Below are positions 1 through 9,688 of a stretch of 64,000 bases of DNA, piece after piece (position 1 is the stretch's first letter; every line of letters begins with the position of its first letter). The DNA lies in NCBI RefSeq assembly GCF_010093595.1, contig NW_022985459.1, positions 372,001 to 436,000 of the forward strand. The letters are read 5' to 3'. The stretch comes from Mytilinidion resinicola (taxonomy: Eukaryota > Ascomycota > Dothideomycetes > Mytilinidiales > Mytilinidiaceae). Below the pieces are notes generated by a model, which did no database searches, had not been told where the DNA came from, and saw nothing but the letters and a program-made list of their open reading frames with translations. Both the position numbers and the translations under genes were made by a program.

Positions 1-98
1 GTGAACAAATCTCGGAGAGGAAGGACGATGAGGAGCGAAATGTTGTCGTTGCGACCCGCTGTCTAGTTCGGCTTCAAGTATAGCACTTCACTACCCGT

Positions 99-430
99 CT
101 ATAATGAAAGATCTGGAGTGAGGTCTTGGTCGTATCTTCGTGAGGCGTCTGGGTCGGTGGCCGGCGTTGGCAGGGCCTTGGTGGCGTTCTTCGGTTGACT
201 GTGCGAGTAAGAAACTGAATGGCGAAGGAGCTTTTCCGGGGACTTACGAGACACGATCGCTGAGGCTCTTGACCAGCTCAGTAGACAAGAAGTTCTGCTG
301 ATTGAGCATGACTTCAACCTTCAATGGGCGGTTGTTGAACTTAACCCCATTCAGACTCTTGGCCGCTTCAGCGGCGGCGGTTTCCTTGACGAAAGTAACA
401 GCAGCAAGGTCACGGCCGGATATCTCACCC
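99..430 (-). pseudogene. YRA1-like: C-terminal two exons of a Yra1/ALY-REF-like mRNA-export adaptor
   Basis: The minus strand encodes the second half of an RRM (about 430 to 248): AAVTFVKETAAAEAAKSLNG, then a NRPLKVEV strand and KSLSDRVS. This is the way Yra1/ALY RRMs end. An intron follows (247 to 199, GTAAGT donor, CACAG acceptor). The next exon (198 to 99) opens in phase with SQPKNATKAL and ends at TAG. Yra1 couples transcription to mRNA export in the TREX complex, contacting Sub2 and the Mex67 receptor. The first half of the RRM and the N-terminal and C-terminal boxes are not visible, so this is a fragment. The retained intron argues for DNA duplication, not retroposition. The family call rests on motif order seen by eye; another small RRM protein is possible. 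Confidence 0.55.
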
Positions 431-626
431 AAGATCGCACTGCGAACTGGCGGGAGGGTACAGCGGGTTTTAGTTGCGTAGCTGGTGTCAGAAGGACGCA
501 GTCTGGGCGATGAGGTCCGTCGTGTGCCATTGCGGCTCACTTGGTTGACGTCTAGTGAAGAGTAGTCGGCCCTTTCAGCGTCGAGTCTAAGGTGGTGACA
601 GGTCCGCGATGCCCTCCGCAGTACAC

Positions 627-777
627 CTATAGAACCAACGAGTTCCACGGCCGCTTTAGGCTTTCCACGACCAGCATTGCGGCTACAAGCTGCCTTTCCT
701 CATTCACAAGCGGATTTGTTGCCGTACTGGTTGCGTTCACCGGCTTTGGCTGGTCCTTGGCGGCGTTCTTCGGTTGA
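627..777 (-). pseudogene. Second copy of the Yra1-like last exon
   Basis: An acceptor (TATAG) precedes an exon that starts with the same bases as the one at 198. It encodes QPKNAAKDQPKPVNAT and stays open to a TAG at 629 to 627. A neighbouring frame reads RNAGRGKPKAAVEL, which resembles the Arg/Gly-rich tail and C-box of Yra1, so a frameshift probably separates the two parts. The piece lies upstream, on the same strand, of the relic ending at 99. Together they look like remains of a tandem duplication. No start codon or RRM belongs to this copy. Confidence 0.4.
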
Positions 778-786
778 CTATATAGA

Positions 787-1176
787 TCAGAATATGAAGA
801 CTAAAAAGTTAGGGAGGGGTTTAGAACCTTGAGTTGCGGGCTGGAGAAACGCCGCGGCGTCGCTGTCGCTGTCGCTGCCGCTGGCACTGCTTATACTCTC
901 ACCTCTGTCCCACTTGCTGTCACTAGCAGGCCCTTGCTGCCCAAGAGCTTGCGACTCTGGAGTTGTTCTCCCTTTACTGTGTCCACGTTCTACGTCGTCA
1001 AGGATTGTTGCAGCACGACTGGCTGGAAGATCTTCTAGAAGCGGAAGGGTGCCGGCTGAGCTTGCAGTGTCCTCGAGTGTAGCGCTCTCGCTTGCTCCAA
1101 GAAAAGACCTCTGTCTCTTCTCATTGTGACTAGGGTCGAAGACGTCCGACGAGTGGACGTGCTTTGATGGCATCAT
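787..1176 (-). CDS. Ser/Asp-rich open frame, unknown
   Basis: A 129-codon frame with a Ser-Asp stretch near the end (SSASGSDSDSDAAAF). I do not recognise it. Its last codons run over a pyrimidine-rich stretch ending in TTTTTAG, which could be an intron 3' end, so the true product may be spliced. It lies just upstream of the Yra1-like relics on the same strand, but nothing ties it to them. Composition bias alone could keep such a frame open. Confidence 0.2.
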   Translation of the reverse strand: MMPSKHVHSSDVFDPSHNEKRQRSFLGASESATLEDTASSAGTLPLLEDLPASRAATILDDVERGHSKGRTTPESQALGQQGPASDSKWDRGESISSASGSDSDSDAAAFLQPATQGSKPLPNFLVFIF

Positions 1177-1205
1177 GCTACGGGAAGGCCGGAAGTGTTG
1201 ACTAA

Positions 1206-1345
1206 ATGTTCCGCAGCGGCCAGAGAAAGCAGGAACTTTTCGAGATCCGCGTCACTCAACCGGTACAGCTCAGGCAAAGTGGAGACGAAGGGGCCGGAGG
1301 GCGAAGGCACGGGTACTTCGTAGTGCAGGCGTGCGGCAGTGAGCC
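1206..1345 (-). pseudogene. Decayed exon paralogous to the one at 2230-2418
   Basis: The minus strand reads a stretch including GPFVSTLPELYRLSDADLEK, matched closely by GPFVFTLPELYRVSDADLDN at 2230-2418. Differences are mostly conservative, so the frame was coding before or after the duplication. No start, stop or splice sites can be assigned with confidence. I do not know the protein family. Confidence 0.35.
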
Positions 1346-2229
1346 GAGGTGCTTTTGGCGGGGGTCCGATGGGCTCCTAAACTTCGTCGCTGTCTGTTTC
1401 CGACAGGGTCCAGCAGTCGATATTTAGACAAGATGAATAATCACCTGGGTAGAAGATAGAGTCTGTGGTCGTGGCGGGTGATGGAGTGAGGGTAAGGTGA
1501 GGAGGTTGGAGCTTGGTGTAGTCCGGTGCGTGGACAGTGGTCGGGTGGCCTTGGCGGTTGTAGATGCGGGCTCCTTGGGCTACTAGGTACAGCCCTTAAC
1601 CTCAGATTTTTCACTTTAGCGACATTAACAAGCTCACGTGGTAAAAGACTTTAATCTGTTTACACATCGCTCCCCTTAATAGATCATGAACATGTTTTTA
1701 GGTTAAGTTGCATTAGTTCTAGGTCAGGCGAATTGGCGATACTTCGTATATTAGCCATCTTGTAAGGGACGGTCATCAAGATCGAAAATAGAACGACAAG
1801 CAACAAAGGTATTGATTTATGGTTTTCTTTATTATCGGGCTGCTATACTACGAAGGAATTCGTGTGCTTCCTGGTATGTAGAGAGAGAGGAGAAAGGGAA
1901 AAAGGTATTTAGGCCATGGCATCACCTCGCAAAGCATTATCGAAATAGCAGCAGCTATAACAAGTCTTGCCCTTAAAGTGCCATTAAAGCCTAAATGAAA
2001 AAGGAAAAGAAAGCACGAATTGACATGCCGTGCCCGTAACACCCCATATGCTGAGGCCGATCGACAGAAAGACTCCGTCAACTCGCCTGCTTGAAAGCTG
2101 GTAACTGTCATCGCAAGAAATTAGAAGCCGCCGTGGTTGCAAATGATTGCCCGCATCGCTAGTAGAGACGTAGACGCCGCCACCGATAGGAACACCAAAC
2201 AAGGCTCGAGGAAGGATATCGGGACGAGC

Positions 2230-2418
2230 TTAAACGCTGGCAATGAAGCGGGCAATGAGGATGTCCATCTCGAGTTGCTGATAGATAAGACCCAAGCCGA
2301 TATTGTTGACGTCCATGTTATCGAGATCTGCGTCACTCACCCGATACAACTCGGGCAAAGTGAAGACGAAGGGGCCGGAGGCCGAAGGTACAGGGTAGTG
2401 CAGGCGCGCGGCGGTCAT
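2230..2418 (-). CDS. Exon of an unknown protein, paralogue of 1206-1345
   Basis: A 62-codon frame begins MTAARLHYPVPSASGPF and continues LPELYRVSDADLDNM. The same motif string occurs at about 1210-1335 with conservative changes (STLPELYRLSDADLEK), which is the evidence that it is coding. It could be an internal exon; no partner exons are clear. The product is not recognised. Confidence 0.35.
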   Translation of the reverse strand: MTAARLHYPVPSASGPFVFTLPELYRVSDADLDNMDVNNIGLGLIYQQLEMDILIARFIASV

Positions 2419-2845
2419 GGAACAGCCGCATCAGCAGCCAGGGTTCCCTCCAGTCCTTTCAAATCTCATCCAGAAATCAATCGCTATGCCTTATTCATGC
2501 CCCATCGGGATAGCCATATCGATTCAAGCTCCAGTCATGATTAGTCGCTGTCGTTGCGCAATCTCTGTGTACGGATCTGACTGCTTCGCTCCCTCATTCC
2601 TTCGCAGACTTCCGAACGAGGAAAACTCCAACCTCAACTACTTTCTGCGGTCTACCGTTTCTGCAATACTTGCTGATGACTTCAATAAGAAGTGCGAGAC
2701 TGTCAGAAACGATGACTAACACACACAAGGAGAGGCGGGGCGGGGGTGGTGGAGGCGGGCTGGTCGCGCTACAGCAGTTCTGGAAGAGAGCCTCGAGTTC
2801 AGGCATGCAGCCTTTTCCTGGGGAGCACCCAATCTAGAAAGTTTG

Positions 2846-3175
2846 TCACAGCGACGAGCTGCGTAGTCGTACGATGTAGCGCGTAGCCTCCATCTCCGTA
2901 TTGCTAGTTTCCTGCAGATGCAGCAGGAGCCGGTTGCCGCCAAGGGTTCGCTGGCCAGGATTTGTATCGACAGATGAAGGAGTACGCTTGGCTAAGGCGA
3001 AGCGTGCAGTATCGATAGGAGGGCAAGAAGAGCATGATGGAGGGCGTGCACTTCGTCGGCTACATGTACACCACTCGAGCACCCGATCGTCTGCCTCAAA
3101 AACTCGATTTCTCTGCTGGATCAGCTGAGTCGCATCTTCGGATAGCCGATCTACCTCGTCGAGCAGCCGAGTCAA
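2846..3175 (-). CDS. Short coiled-coil open frame
   Basis: The first 35 codons (TRLLDEVDRLSEDATQLIQQ and on) look helical and coiled-coil forming. The rest is Cys/Arg/Pro-rich and probably not translated as such; a GTGTACAT sequence after the helical part could be a donor. A similar helical stretch (KEVDRALDEANRFLNGEQLR) is read from the minus strand near 4500, so the two may be diverged copies of one gene. Function unknown. Confidence 0.25.
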   Translation of the reverse strand: MTRLLDEVDRLSEDATQLIQQRNRVFEADDRVLEWCTCSRRSARPPSCSSCPPIDTARFALAKRTPSSVDTNPGQRTLGGNRLLLHLQETSNTEMEATRYIVRLRSSSL

Positions 3176-3389
3176 TCCCTAGAACGATCGAAATGCTCGT
3201 CACTAACTTCCCAATTCAAGGGGTTGTGGCGTCATCTTGATTAAGGCGTGTCTGCTCTTAACGAGTTCCATGTTCTGCATTGTTCGTGCGGACTATAGAT
3301 GGGACGTTCACCGCAAAATATCGTCGGGAGCAGTGTGCGACACATTTTGACAGTTGCTGGCGCCATAGTTAATGTGTCGCGGGGAACGC

Positions 3390-3510
3390 TTATACCTCGC
3401 GGACGTAGACCAGTTGTCCCATCAGGTTTTGGTTGCTGAGAGTGTTGACGGCCTGTTGGGCTTGTTCCCTAGTTGCGTACTCGACGATTCTGCCATGCTT
3501 ATTGGCTATG
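3390..3510 (-). pseudogene. GBP2/HRB1-like: RRM fragment of a Gbp2/Hrb1-type SR-like protein
   Basis: The frame reads [20 protein letters not shown], then NQNLMGQLVYVREV. This is the RNP1-to-end half of the first RRM of the Gbp2/Hrb1 family, which loads onto nascent transcripts with TREX and surveys spliced mRNA before export. The RNP1 strand, helix 2 and last strand are clear. The first half of the RRM and the rest of the protein are absent and a stop follows directly, so this is a fragment. Related pieces occur at 9275-9625 and 44560-44990. Confidence 0.7.
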
Positions 3511-4234
3511 AACCCTGGTGAGGAGGGAGGTGGCGGAACCGGTCTAAAACAGATGTACAGAGCTGAAGAAAAGCAGGTATTATCTCGGGAAAAGCTGTAG
3601 GAGCTGGGACCAAACTCCATGAATGAGACGTGAGGACCCAGGCGGTATAAGCTTCTGTAGGAGGTGGGAGCATCACCGACATCTACAGTGGTATTCTGGT
3701 TGTCTTCCTGGCCGTCTTCATGGCCGTCTTCCTGGCCGTCTCCTCGATGGGCTTGTTCCTGGTCATCCCGATTGGCATCTGGACTAGATCTCTGATGAAA
3801 CTCCTGGTGATCTTCGTTTGAGCGTCTTGCTTGAACCCCTGCGGAGGATCTGTTTAGGCATTACTCAGCCTGTCGAGCCTCCTTTTCAGGCTAAGGGTGT
3901 ATTTATAGCCTACCCTGCTATAAGACATCCACTCTGACAAATCGTGCTTTGCAACCCTCAGCTGTTCCATCAACTTACCACGAGAAAACTGATCCAAGCT
4001 TCGAGACTTAATGCCTGGTGCTGTCGATGTGAGCGGCAGAGTAAGCTCATCGATTGTCGAACAACGGAAGAGGAGTTCATCGCTTTGGTACGTCTGATGG
4101 ATGCTGGAGAAGGGCAGTGTCGCGGAGGAAGGTCGATGACGACGCGTCCTGGGATACGTCGCTGAAATTTTGAGCGTAAACCATAGGTAGGAGGGTGAAG
4201 ACGACCGGGATGGAGAGGGACTCTGCCTCCCGAA

Positions 4235-4753
4235 TCACCCATCCATCTCCACCACAGTGGTCTTTTTTGCTGCTGGGGCTTCTTCTCTTTCGGCGGCTAG
4301 GGTTTCTCCTTGGGCAGTGTCTCTCACTTCTGGACCGACTCCGAGACCGGCTCCCAAATGGAGAGGTTTTTGGCCTGTTCTTCTGGCTAAACGAGAGCAT
4401 CGCGAAGCTTGAGGTTCTCGGGAGGAATTGTTTGCGAGTTTCTTCGCGTACCATATCGTCTTCTCCGAAATCCGAAGCTGCTCCCCATTGAGAAACCGAT
4501 TGGCCTCGTCGAGCGCTCGATCCACCTCTTTGAGTGGCCATTTCACCCTTTGACGCACCCGAACTGTTACTCTCGAGTGAGAAGTCGGGCGAGTTCCTAG
4601 CTCTTCTTCGATGAAACCCAACTCCGTGATCTTGGTATCTCCCATCACCTTCGGTATTCGTCCGCCGAACTTCACTAGCCAGGAAGCTTCCAATGCCGCG
4701 CTGTATGGCTGTGTGAGCTGATGCTGAGGTCCGGGTGTGCCTTTGAAACCCAA
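4235..4753 (-). CDS. Helical, charged open frame with a relic-like repeat
   Basis: A 172-codon frame with a helical centre (KEVDRALDEANRFLNGEQLR, then an Asn/Ser-rich stretch) and an acidic/Lys tail (AAEREEAPAAKKTTVVEM). An overlapping 234-codon frame on the same strand is RS-rich (SRSRSRSRSERH), so which frame is used, or whether introns switch between them, is unclear. The tail motif recurs at 5019-5234. Not a family I recognise. Confidence 0.25.
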   Translation of the reverse strand: MGFKGTPGPQHQLTQPYSAALEASWLVKFGGRIPKVMGDTKITELGFIEEELGTRPTSHSRVTVRVRQRVKWPLKEVDRALDEANRFLNGEQLRISEKTIWYAKKLANNSSREPQASRCSRLARRTGQKPLHLGAGLGVGPEVRDTAQGETLAAEREEAPAAKKTTVVEMDG

Positions 4754-5018
4754 AGAGGGCGATTAGTCGTGGGCTAGACACCTAGGCCAGTCGAGACTGG
4801 CAAGATGGTAAATAAAGGACTGGACCAATGGAGAAGTGCCTTGATGATCGACTGAGACCTGGTGCTTGCCCATGCCCCATGCCCTGGAGGCCGGCACCCT
4901 CATCTCCTCCAGTTTTTTGCAAGGTGAACAACTGCCTCAATATAACCATGTTGGTCTAACCGACCGCAGAAGAAGTCACGCCAACTCTCCTGCGGAATAA
5001 GAGTACTTTTTTACTTGA

Positions 5019-5234
5019 CTAGCTCATCGGCTTCACCTGATCCTCCGTTGGTGAACAAGATGATATCTGTTCTTGCTGGTATTGTACTGCTGGTATAATG
5101 TTCGCTTGGCCGGGCCCTCCTTTTCTGTTGCTAGGGCTTCTTCTCCTTCGACTGTTGCTGGGGCTTCTTTTCCTTCGACGTCCTGTGGCCTGATCCACTT
5201 CTGCAGCCTGGGCTGCTCGGCCATGATCTAGCAT
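5019..5234 (-). other. Duplicate of the Arg/Glu-rich tail motif
   Basis: The minus strand repeats the kind of sequence seen near 4260-4320. One frame gives KEAPATVEGEEALATEKEGP, the overlapping frame an RRRRSPSN-type string. It looks like a partial duplicate of the 4.2-4.8 kb coding-like segment with no start of its own. Confidence 0.2.
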
Positions 5235-5998
5235 AAGAGCCGTGTGAGGGTCTTCTGCTGCTTTTCGCCAGGGCTTAGAGGGGCGCCGGCGGGGTAGTAG
5301 AGTGACTCGGCGAGGGCGTGAGCCTGCTTGGTGATGCGGTTTCTGTCGTTGTATGTGGGCTCTCAGCAGTTGGGCAGTTGCTCCAGTAGCGAGGCGAAGC
5401 TCCTAGGCACCCAATTCCAACCGGCAGTGGGGCATTCGGAGATCATGATGGATAATTCGAAGCTGGTCGCAGCAGCGGTGCACTTGAGTGTGTCTTCTTG
5501 GGATTAATAGCTTCGTGAACAACACGAGGGATTCAAACGGCAGAGGCTTCAGCGGGAGGCGGCAACACGGGGTGCTGGTGGGGAAGGGCACCACCGAAAC
5601 TGGCGTCTTTGAATATAGGTTGCTCTCAGATGAAGCGTGTTGCGGTTGTGAAATGAAGGTGGTGATAGAATGGAGATAATAAGGTAAGATGGGGTTCGCG
5701 AGTTTCTGTTCGGCTTGGCAGGATCACTGCTGTCTGGGGTCAAGTACTACCAGCGAGAGACACCCCCTCTACTTCAACACGATTCTTTCCGCTTGGATCT
5801 TTTTACTCGAGCTTCACACGTAAGCTCACTTACTGGAAGTGAGTTTCTTTTCCGCACTGTTGAAGTGAAAGGGGCCGCCAATTCGTCTATGTCCACGCAA
5901 TTCAGGACCGCATTTGCTATAGAGTCGACAAATGAGGAAAAATTATCAGTTTGGCCGACATCAGATGGGCTGCACGCCTTCTCCAGCTCCACTGCTGT

Positions 5999-6155
5999 CT
6001 CGGGTTGTGAAGAAGCAGTTCTGTGTTGATTTGAAGAGGCATAAGGCCCGTATATATAGCCTATGAAAGGGGGGGGGGGGGTACTCCCCTGTTCCCCCTT
6101 GTTACGGATATGGAAGGATGTAACGCCACTGACACGCTAGTAGTGGCAACCTGAG
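5999..6155 (+). mobile_element. MITE copy A, 157 bp
   Basis: It begins CTCGGGTTG and ends CAACCTGAG, imperfect 9-bp terminal inverted repeats. Flanks CTGCTGT (5992-5998) and TTGCTGC (6156-6162) look like a decayed 7-bp target-site duplication. It contains TATATATAG, a 13-G run and CACGCTAGTAG. There is no coding capacity. The same element lies inverted at 6747-6904, and a larger relative at 36091 and 59408. Confidence 0.8.
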
Positions 6156-6746
6156 TTGCTGCCTGGGCAGCTGACGTCCCTAAAGATCTTTCAACAAGCT
6201 AACCTTACCCTTAGGCCGTGAGTCGATTCGTGACGCAGTCAACGAACCAGAACCTTAACAATTCGGAGAGTCTGAGATATCTTATCAACTTCACTCTAAG
6301 TAGTCGGAGGGTCCTACCTGCCAGTAGAAAATCTCCGAACATTGGGTAGATTGAGCAGACGTTCTTATGCAATTTAGCAAGTTTGGACTTAGTCGAAAGG
6401 ACCTTTAGGATGTAGGCTAGACAGACTCCCCTTTTAACTTAGGGGCCACTTCCCGATATCACCGCCTACACTGCAGCCTTCGTCCACTCACCACCAACTA
6501 TTGCGGATCACCGGAAGGAATGGCCTTCTACTCTCGCTATGAAGACTGCACCACTGCTGCGCAGAGTAATGACTTTAGGAGGGGCACAGGTGGTGACTCT
6601 TGTGAGGGAAGGATGTAAGCAGGACACCTTCTTGGGAGAAGAGGATGATTCAGATAATGTATTTAGACCCACAGCTTGTTCATAGGTACGTTTCTCCTAA
6701 CTGAGGGGGGATTTATGGATTGTCAGCGCTGTGTGGCACAGGTTGA
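6156..6746. other. Spacer between the two inverted MITEs
   Basis: No coding frame, splice-like structure or repeat was recognised in this stretch. Because the two flanking elements have their own target-site duplications, I read it as ordinary intergenic DNA, not as the interior of one large fold-back transposon. Confidence 0.5.
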
Positions 6747-6904
6747 CTCAGCTTGCCACTACTAGCGTGTCGGTGGCGTTACATCCTTCCATATTTGTAA
6801 CAAGGGGGAACAGGGTAGCACCCCCCCCCCCCCTTTTCAGGGGCTATATATACGGGCCTTATGCCTCTTCAAATCAACACAGAACTGCTTCTCTTCAACT
6901 TAAC
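6747..6904 (-). mobile_element. MITE copy B, 158 bp, inverted relative to copy A
   Basis: On the plus strand it starts CTCAGCTTG and ends CAACTTAAC, a decayed version of the family inverted repeat. Flanks AGGTTGA (6740-6746) and AGGTTGC (6905-6911) form a 7-bp target-site duplication with one mismatch. Its reverse complement matches copy A along nearly its whole length, including the TATATATA box, the long G run and the CACGCTAGTAG block. Confidence 0.8.
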
Positions 6905-7059
6905 AGGTTGCGGCATTCTTCGGATGGCGCTGAGACCTCGACATCTTATGGGACTGGGGACACATTAGGAGAAAAGCACTTTCGTGGGGACGGGAAGATT
7001 CTGCATAAAGAACTTAGTGTCGAAGGGTGCATAATACAAATGCTTAGGACGCATTTGTA

Positions 7060-7946
7060 AGGACGAGAGGTCTTATACCACAGACCGACATCCTCCACCC
7101 CTTTCGCACCAGTATCGCATTGGACTACATCACCGATTTGATGACCCCGGAAAACGCCAGAATGAACGTGAGATGTCAAGTGAAGCCGGTAACACCGAGC
7201 TTCCCGACGATATCTTTCCGGTTATATGTGGTCATCCTAAAAACCTCACCCGCCTGGCCCCGTTCAGGAATACCCTCGACACGCAGCTGTAAGAGTAGTA
7301 TCTGAACAAGTATCCGGATGTAAATATTCATCAGTAAGGCAGCCCCCCGACAGACCAAGCTCTCGTACGCTGGAACAGAAAGAGTAGCATCGAAAGTAGA
7401 AGGAAAGGGAGGCTGCTGGTGGGCTACAGCGCTTCGATGACAACGGCATGCGCGGTGAAGGATCCACCACGAGCCGCCAAAGGAGTGGACCCATGAAGCA
7501 CTTATTGGAGTAGTTGTCACCAAATGACAAGTAGAGCTTCAATTCGACCGCTAACAAAATGCAGAAGAAGATCAAGGCAGTTCATCTTCCAACCGAACTA
7601 TCCGTCAACCATACCTCTTCATCCGCCCCGAAATCGAATGATCACGATCAAGATACCACGTAATGATAATCAAGCTCGGCGGAGGGTTGCAGCTTGGGGA
7701 CTCAGGAGGGCGTACAATCGCAGGCAGATATAGGCCTGTACTTGGGGCTGGAGGACGTACAATCAGGTCGACTTTCAAGGCGATGTCTGGGGCAGGAGAA
7801 CAAAATCAAGTTCGGCGATCGGTAGCAGCTTAGGGAATGCGCAGGATGCACAATCGGCTCAACCCAGCCTGGGTGGGCGAGTTTTGGAGCTGGAGAACGC
7901 AGACCAAAGACAAATCGTCCGCGACAGTATCGCACGGCGTCGGCTC
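7060..7946. other. No recognisable gene
   Basis: Only short overlapping frames on both strands, with no conserved motif, splice pair or repeat that I can support. Confidence 0.5.
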
Positions 7947-8291
7947 TCACCTCAACCACCCCCCAGGACGGCCAAGCCTCATAGGGGAGTGGTAACGGAA
8001 GTAGCCTAAGCCTATCTTTTGCAGGTTCCGGTAAAAGTGGTGGAAATCTAGGAGAGAGCAGGACATTGTAGACGCGACTAAATCAAGTGGTCTTGCGAGC
8101 ATCACAGAGGCATCAACGATGTTTAAATAAAGAGAACTCTGCGCGCCCAATAAATGATTCTTGCCCAGTCCAGCATTTTTAGTTTCCACCCCCCTTCTCC
8201 TCTCCTGGAAGCGGCGACGCTGTTCGACTAGAAGTAGGATAGCTATTATCATAGTCAGTAGGGAGGACAGCATGAGCATGTAGGGTGTCAT
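7947..8291 (-). CDS. Possible small single-pass membrane protein
   Basis: The frame starts MTPYMLMLSSLLTMIIAILL, a clear hydrophobic helix, followed by a basic stretch VEQRRRFQERRR: a tail-in topology signal. The remaining codons are not convincing and an intron may end the real frame early. Several similar very small hydrophobic proteins occur in this window (20633-20767, 49991-50293, 56640-56858). Function unknown. Confidence 0.3.
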   Translation of the reverse strand: MTPYMLMLSSLLTMIIAILLLVEQRRRFQERRRGVETKNAGLGKNHLLGAQSSLYLNIVDASVMLARPLDLVASTMSCSLLDFHHFYRNLQKIGLGYFRYHSPMRLGRPGGWLR

Positions 8292-9175
8292 TTTAACCTA
8301 GTGGTAATTCACCCTAATTTTAAAGTCAAGTGCGAATCCGACTAACTTCAGCCATATTCAGTATCCATATTCCAGCTTAAGTATCGTCATGATGGCTACC
8401 TATTCTTCTCCGCCAGGATAACTCCTCGGATCAAGTTTGGAATCACTCGGAGGTCCACACGCCAGCCTTCGAATTCACTCACCCGGCGAGTACTATAATC
8501 CTGAACGTAGCAACACAAATAGATTTTGATGCCCCAGAGATGTTCAAGGTATCATTGCGTACTTATTTGGATACGAATGTCTCTCCCTCTCGAGGTGGAT
8601 GGTCACACTGCTCACCCTACAGATGTGTCAATGCAGACATAGTTCTAAGACAATCTTCGAAAAGGAATTACCAAAGGAAGCCCTGCTGTGAATGGAGGAG
8701 ATGTTCTCAATATATAGAGAGAGCTGGGGAGGGAGTATCAACGATCTACAACTTTCAGTCCTGGCATCATCAGACACGTATGTGAGCTTTGTAGCGTGTC
8801 TACGGATGCTATTAGGGCTAGCTGCATAATCGACCATTATTAACTGTCGCAACGAGTTCTCACTATGAATTCTGTCGAGGGCGTGTAAAGCTTATTCCGT
8901 CGCCTCGTACCCCGAAGCCTTCAGCGTAGGCTCTCTTAAGCCCCTCTGTGCCCGGATTATATAGTCGAGAATCGAGCGGACTTATGGACGTTGTGCTTTC
9001 CGGCCTGCTCAGTTGTAATTTTGGTAGTCTTCTTCATGATGTCAAGGGGATGATCATTAAAGCCACTACTACTGATAGGATGATATTCGCCGCAGTTCTT
9101 GGGAAAGTCATTGGGAGATAAAATCAAGTTATTAAAATTCTAATTACACAGTGCGATCGCAGGGCGTTGAGGTGA
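8292..9175. other. No recognisable gene
   Basis: AT-richer intergenic sequence. I see only short unsupported frames. Confidence 0.5.
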
Positions 9176-9285
9176 TCAGGGGATAGCAACGATGATGTGC
9201 GGGTGTTGGTCTTTATTTGCGAGCATATAGATGTCCTTCTGTATAGGGGTACCGCCGCAGAACACAGACGTCTTGACCTCCGCCA
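9176..9285 (-). pseudogene. SUB2-like: Sub2 (UAP56) helicase fragment 1
   Basis: The minus strand reads [20 protein letters not shown] followed by [14 protein letters not shown] and a stop. It matches the segment of the DEAD-box ATPase Sub2 between motifs Ia and Ib (consensus: VFYGG, then IQKDIE, then the VGTPGRL motif). It is a 35-codon isolated piece with no ATPase motifs I or II. The 52-bp array derived from an RRM protein directly abuts it, so the two source genes have been joined by rearrangement. Confidence 0.6.
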
Positions 9286-9482
9286 ACCGGTTGCACTTGT
9301 TCCCTAGTCGCGTACTCGACGATTCCGACCTCCACCAACCGGCTGGACTTGTTCCCTAGTTGCGTACTCGACGATCCTAACCTCCGGCAACCGATTGCAC
9401 TGGTTCTCTAGTAGCGTACTCGACGATCCCAACCTCCGGCAACCGGTTGCACTGGTTCTCTAGTAGCGTATTCGACGATTCT
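9275..9482 (-). repeat. Four tandem 52-bp units carrying an RRM RNP1 motif
   Basis: Four head-to-tail units start at 9275, 9327, 9379 and 9431, each exactly 52 bp. On the minus strand every unit encodes IVEYATRE(Q/P), the RNP1-region motif seen in the Gbp2/Hrb1 fragment at 3390-3510. Because 52 is not a multiple of three, the array cannot encode a repeated protein; it is an amplified gene fragment. Confidence 0.85.
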
Positions 9483-9484
9483 CA

Positions 9485-9583
9485 TCACACTGAGAGACCG
9501 GTCGGGTGTTGGTCCTTATTCGCGAGCATGTCGATGTCCTTCTGCATAGGAGCACAACCGCAGAACACAATCTTGCCCTCCGA
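9485..9583 (-). pseudogene. Sub2 (UAP56) helicase fragment 2
   Basis: The minus strand reads KIVFCGCAPMQKDIDMLANK, then DQHPTGLSV and a stop. It is the same part of Sub2 as fragment 1 at 9176-9285, with independent changes (GGTP to GCAP; HPHI to HPTG). It lies between the 52-bp array and a fifth array-like unit, so the order here is Sub2 piece, array, Sub2 piece, array unit. Confidence 0.55.
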
Positions 9584-9625
9584 CAACCAGTTGCACCTCT
9601 CTCTAGTAGCGTACTCGACGATTCT
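9575..9625 (-). repeat. Fifth, separated unit of the 52-bp array
   Basis: Matches the array unit over about 51 bp, including the segment coding VEYATRE on the minus strand. It is separated from unit 4 by the second Sub2 fragment. Confidence 0.75.
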
Positions 9626-9688
9626 CATCCCAGCGAGAGGCCAATGCCCGCTGCAAGGCATCACGCTGGCATGCTTCTTGTTCCTGAA

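Noticed and set aside
5999..6904. One large fold-back transposon of about 900 bp
   Set aside because: Each arm has its own 9-bp inverted ends and its own 7-bp target duplication, so two separate small insertions explain it better.
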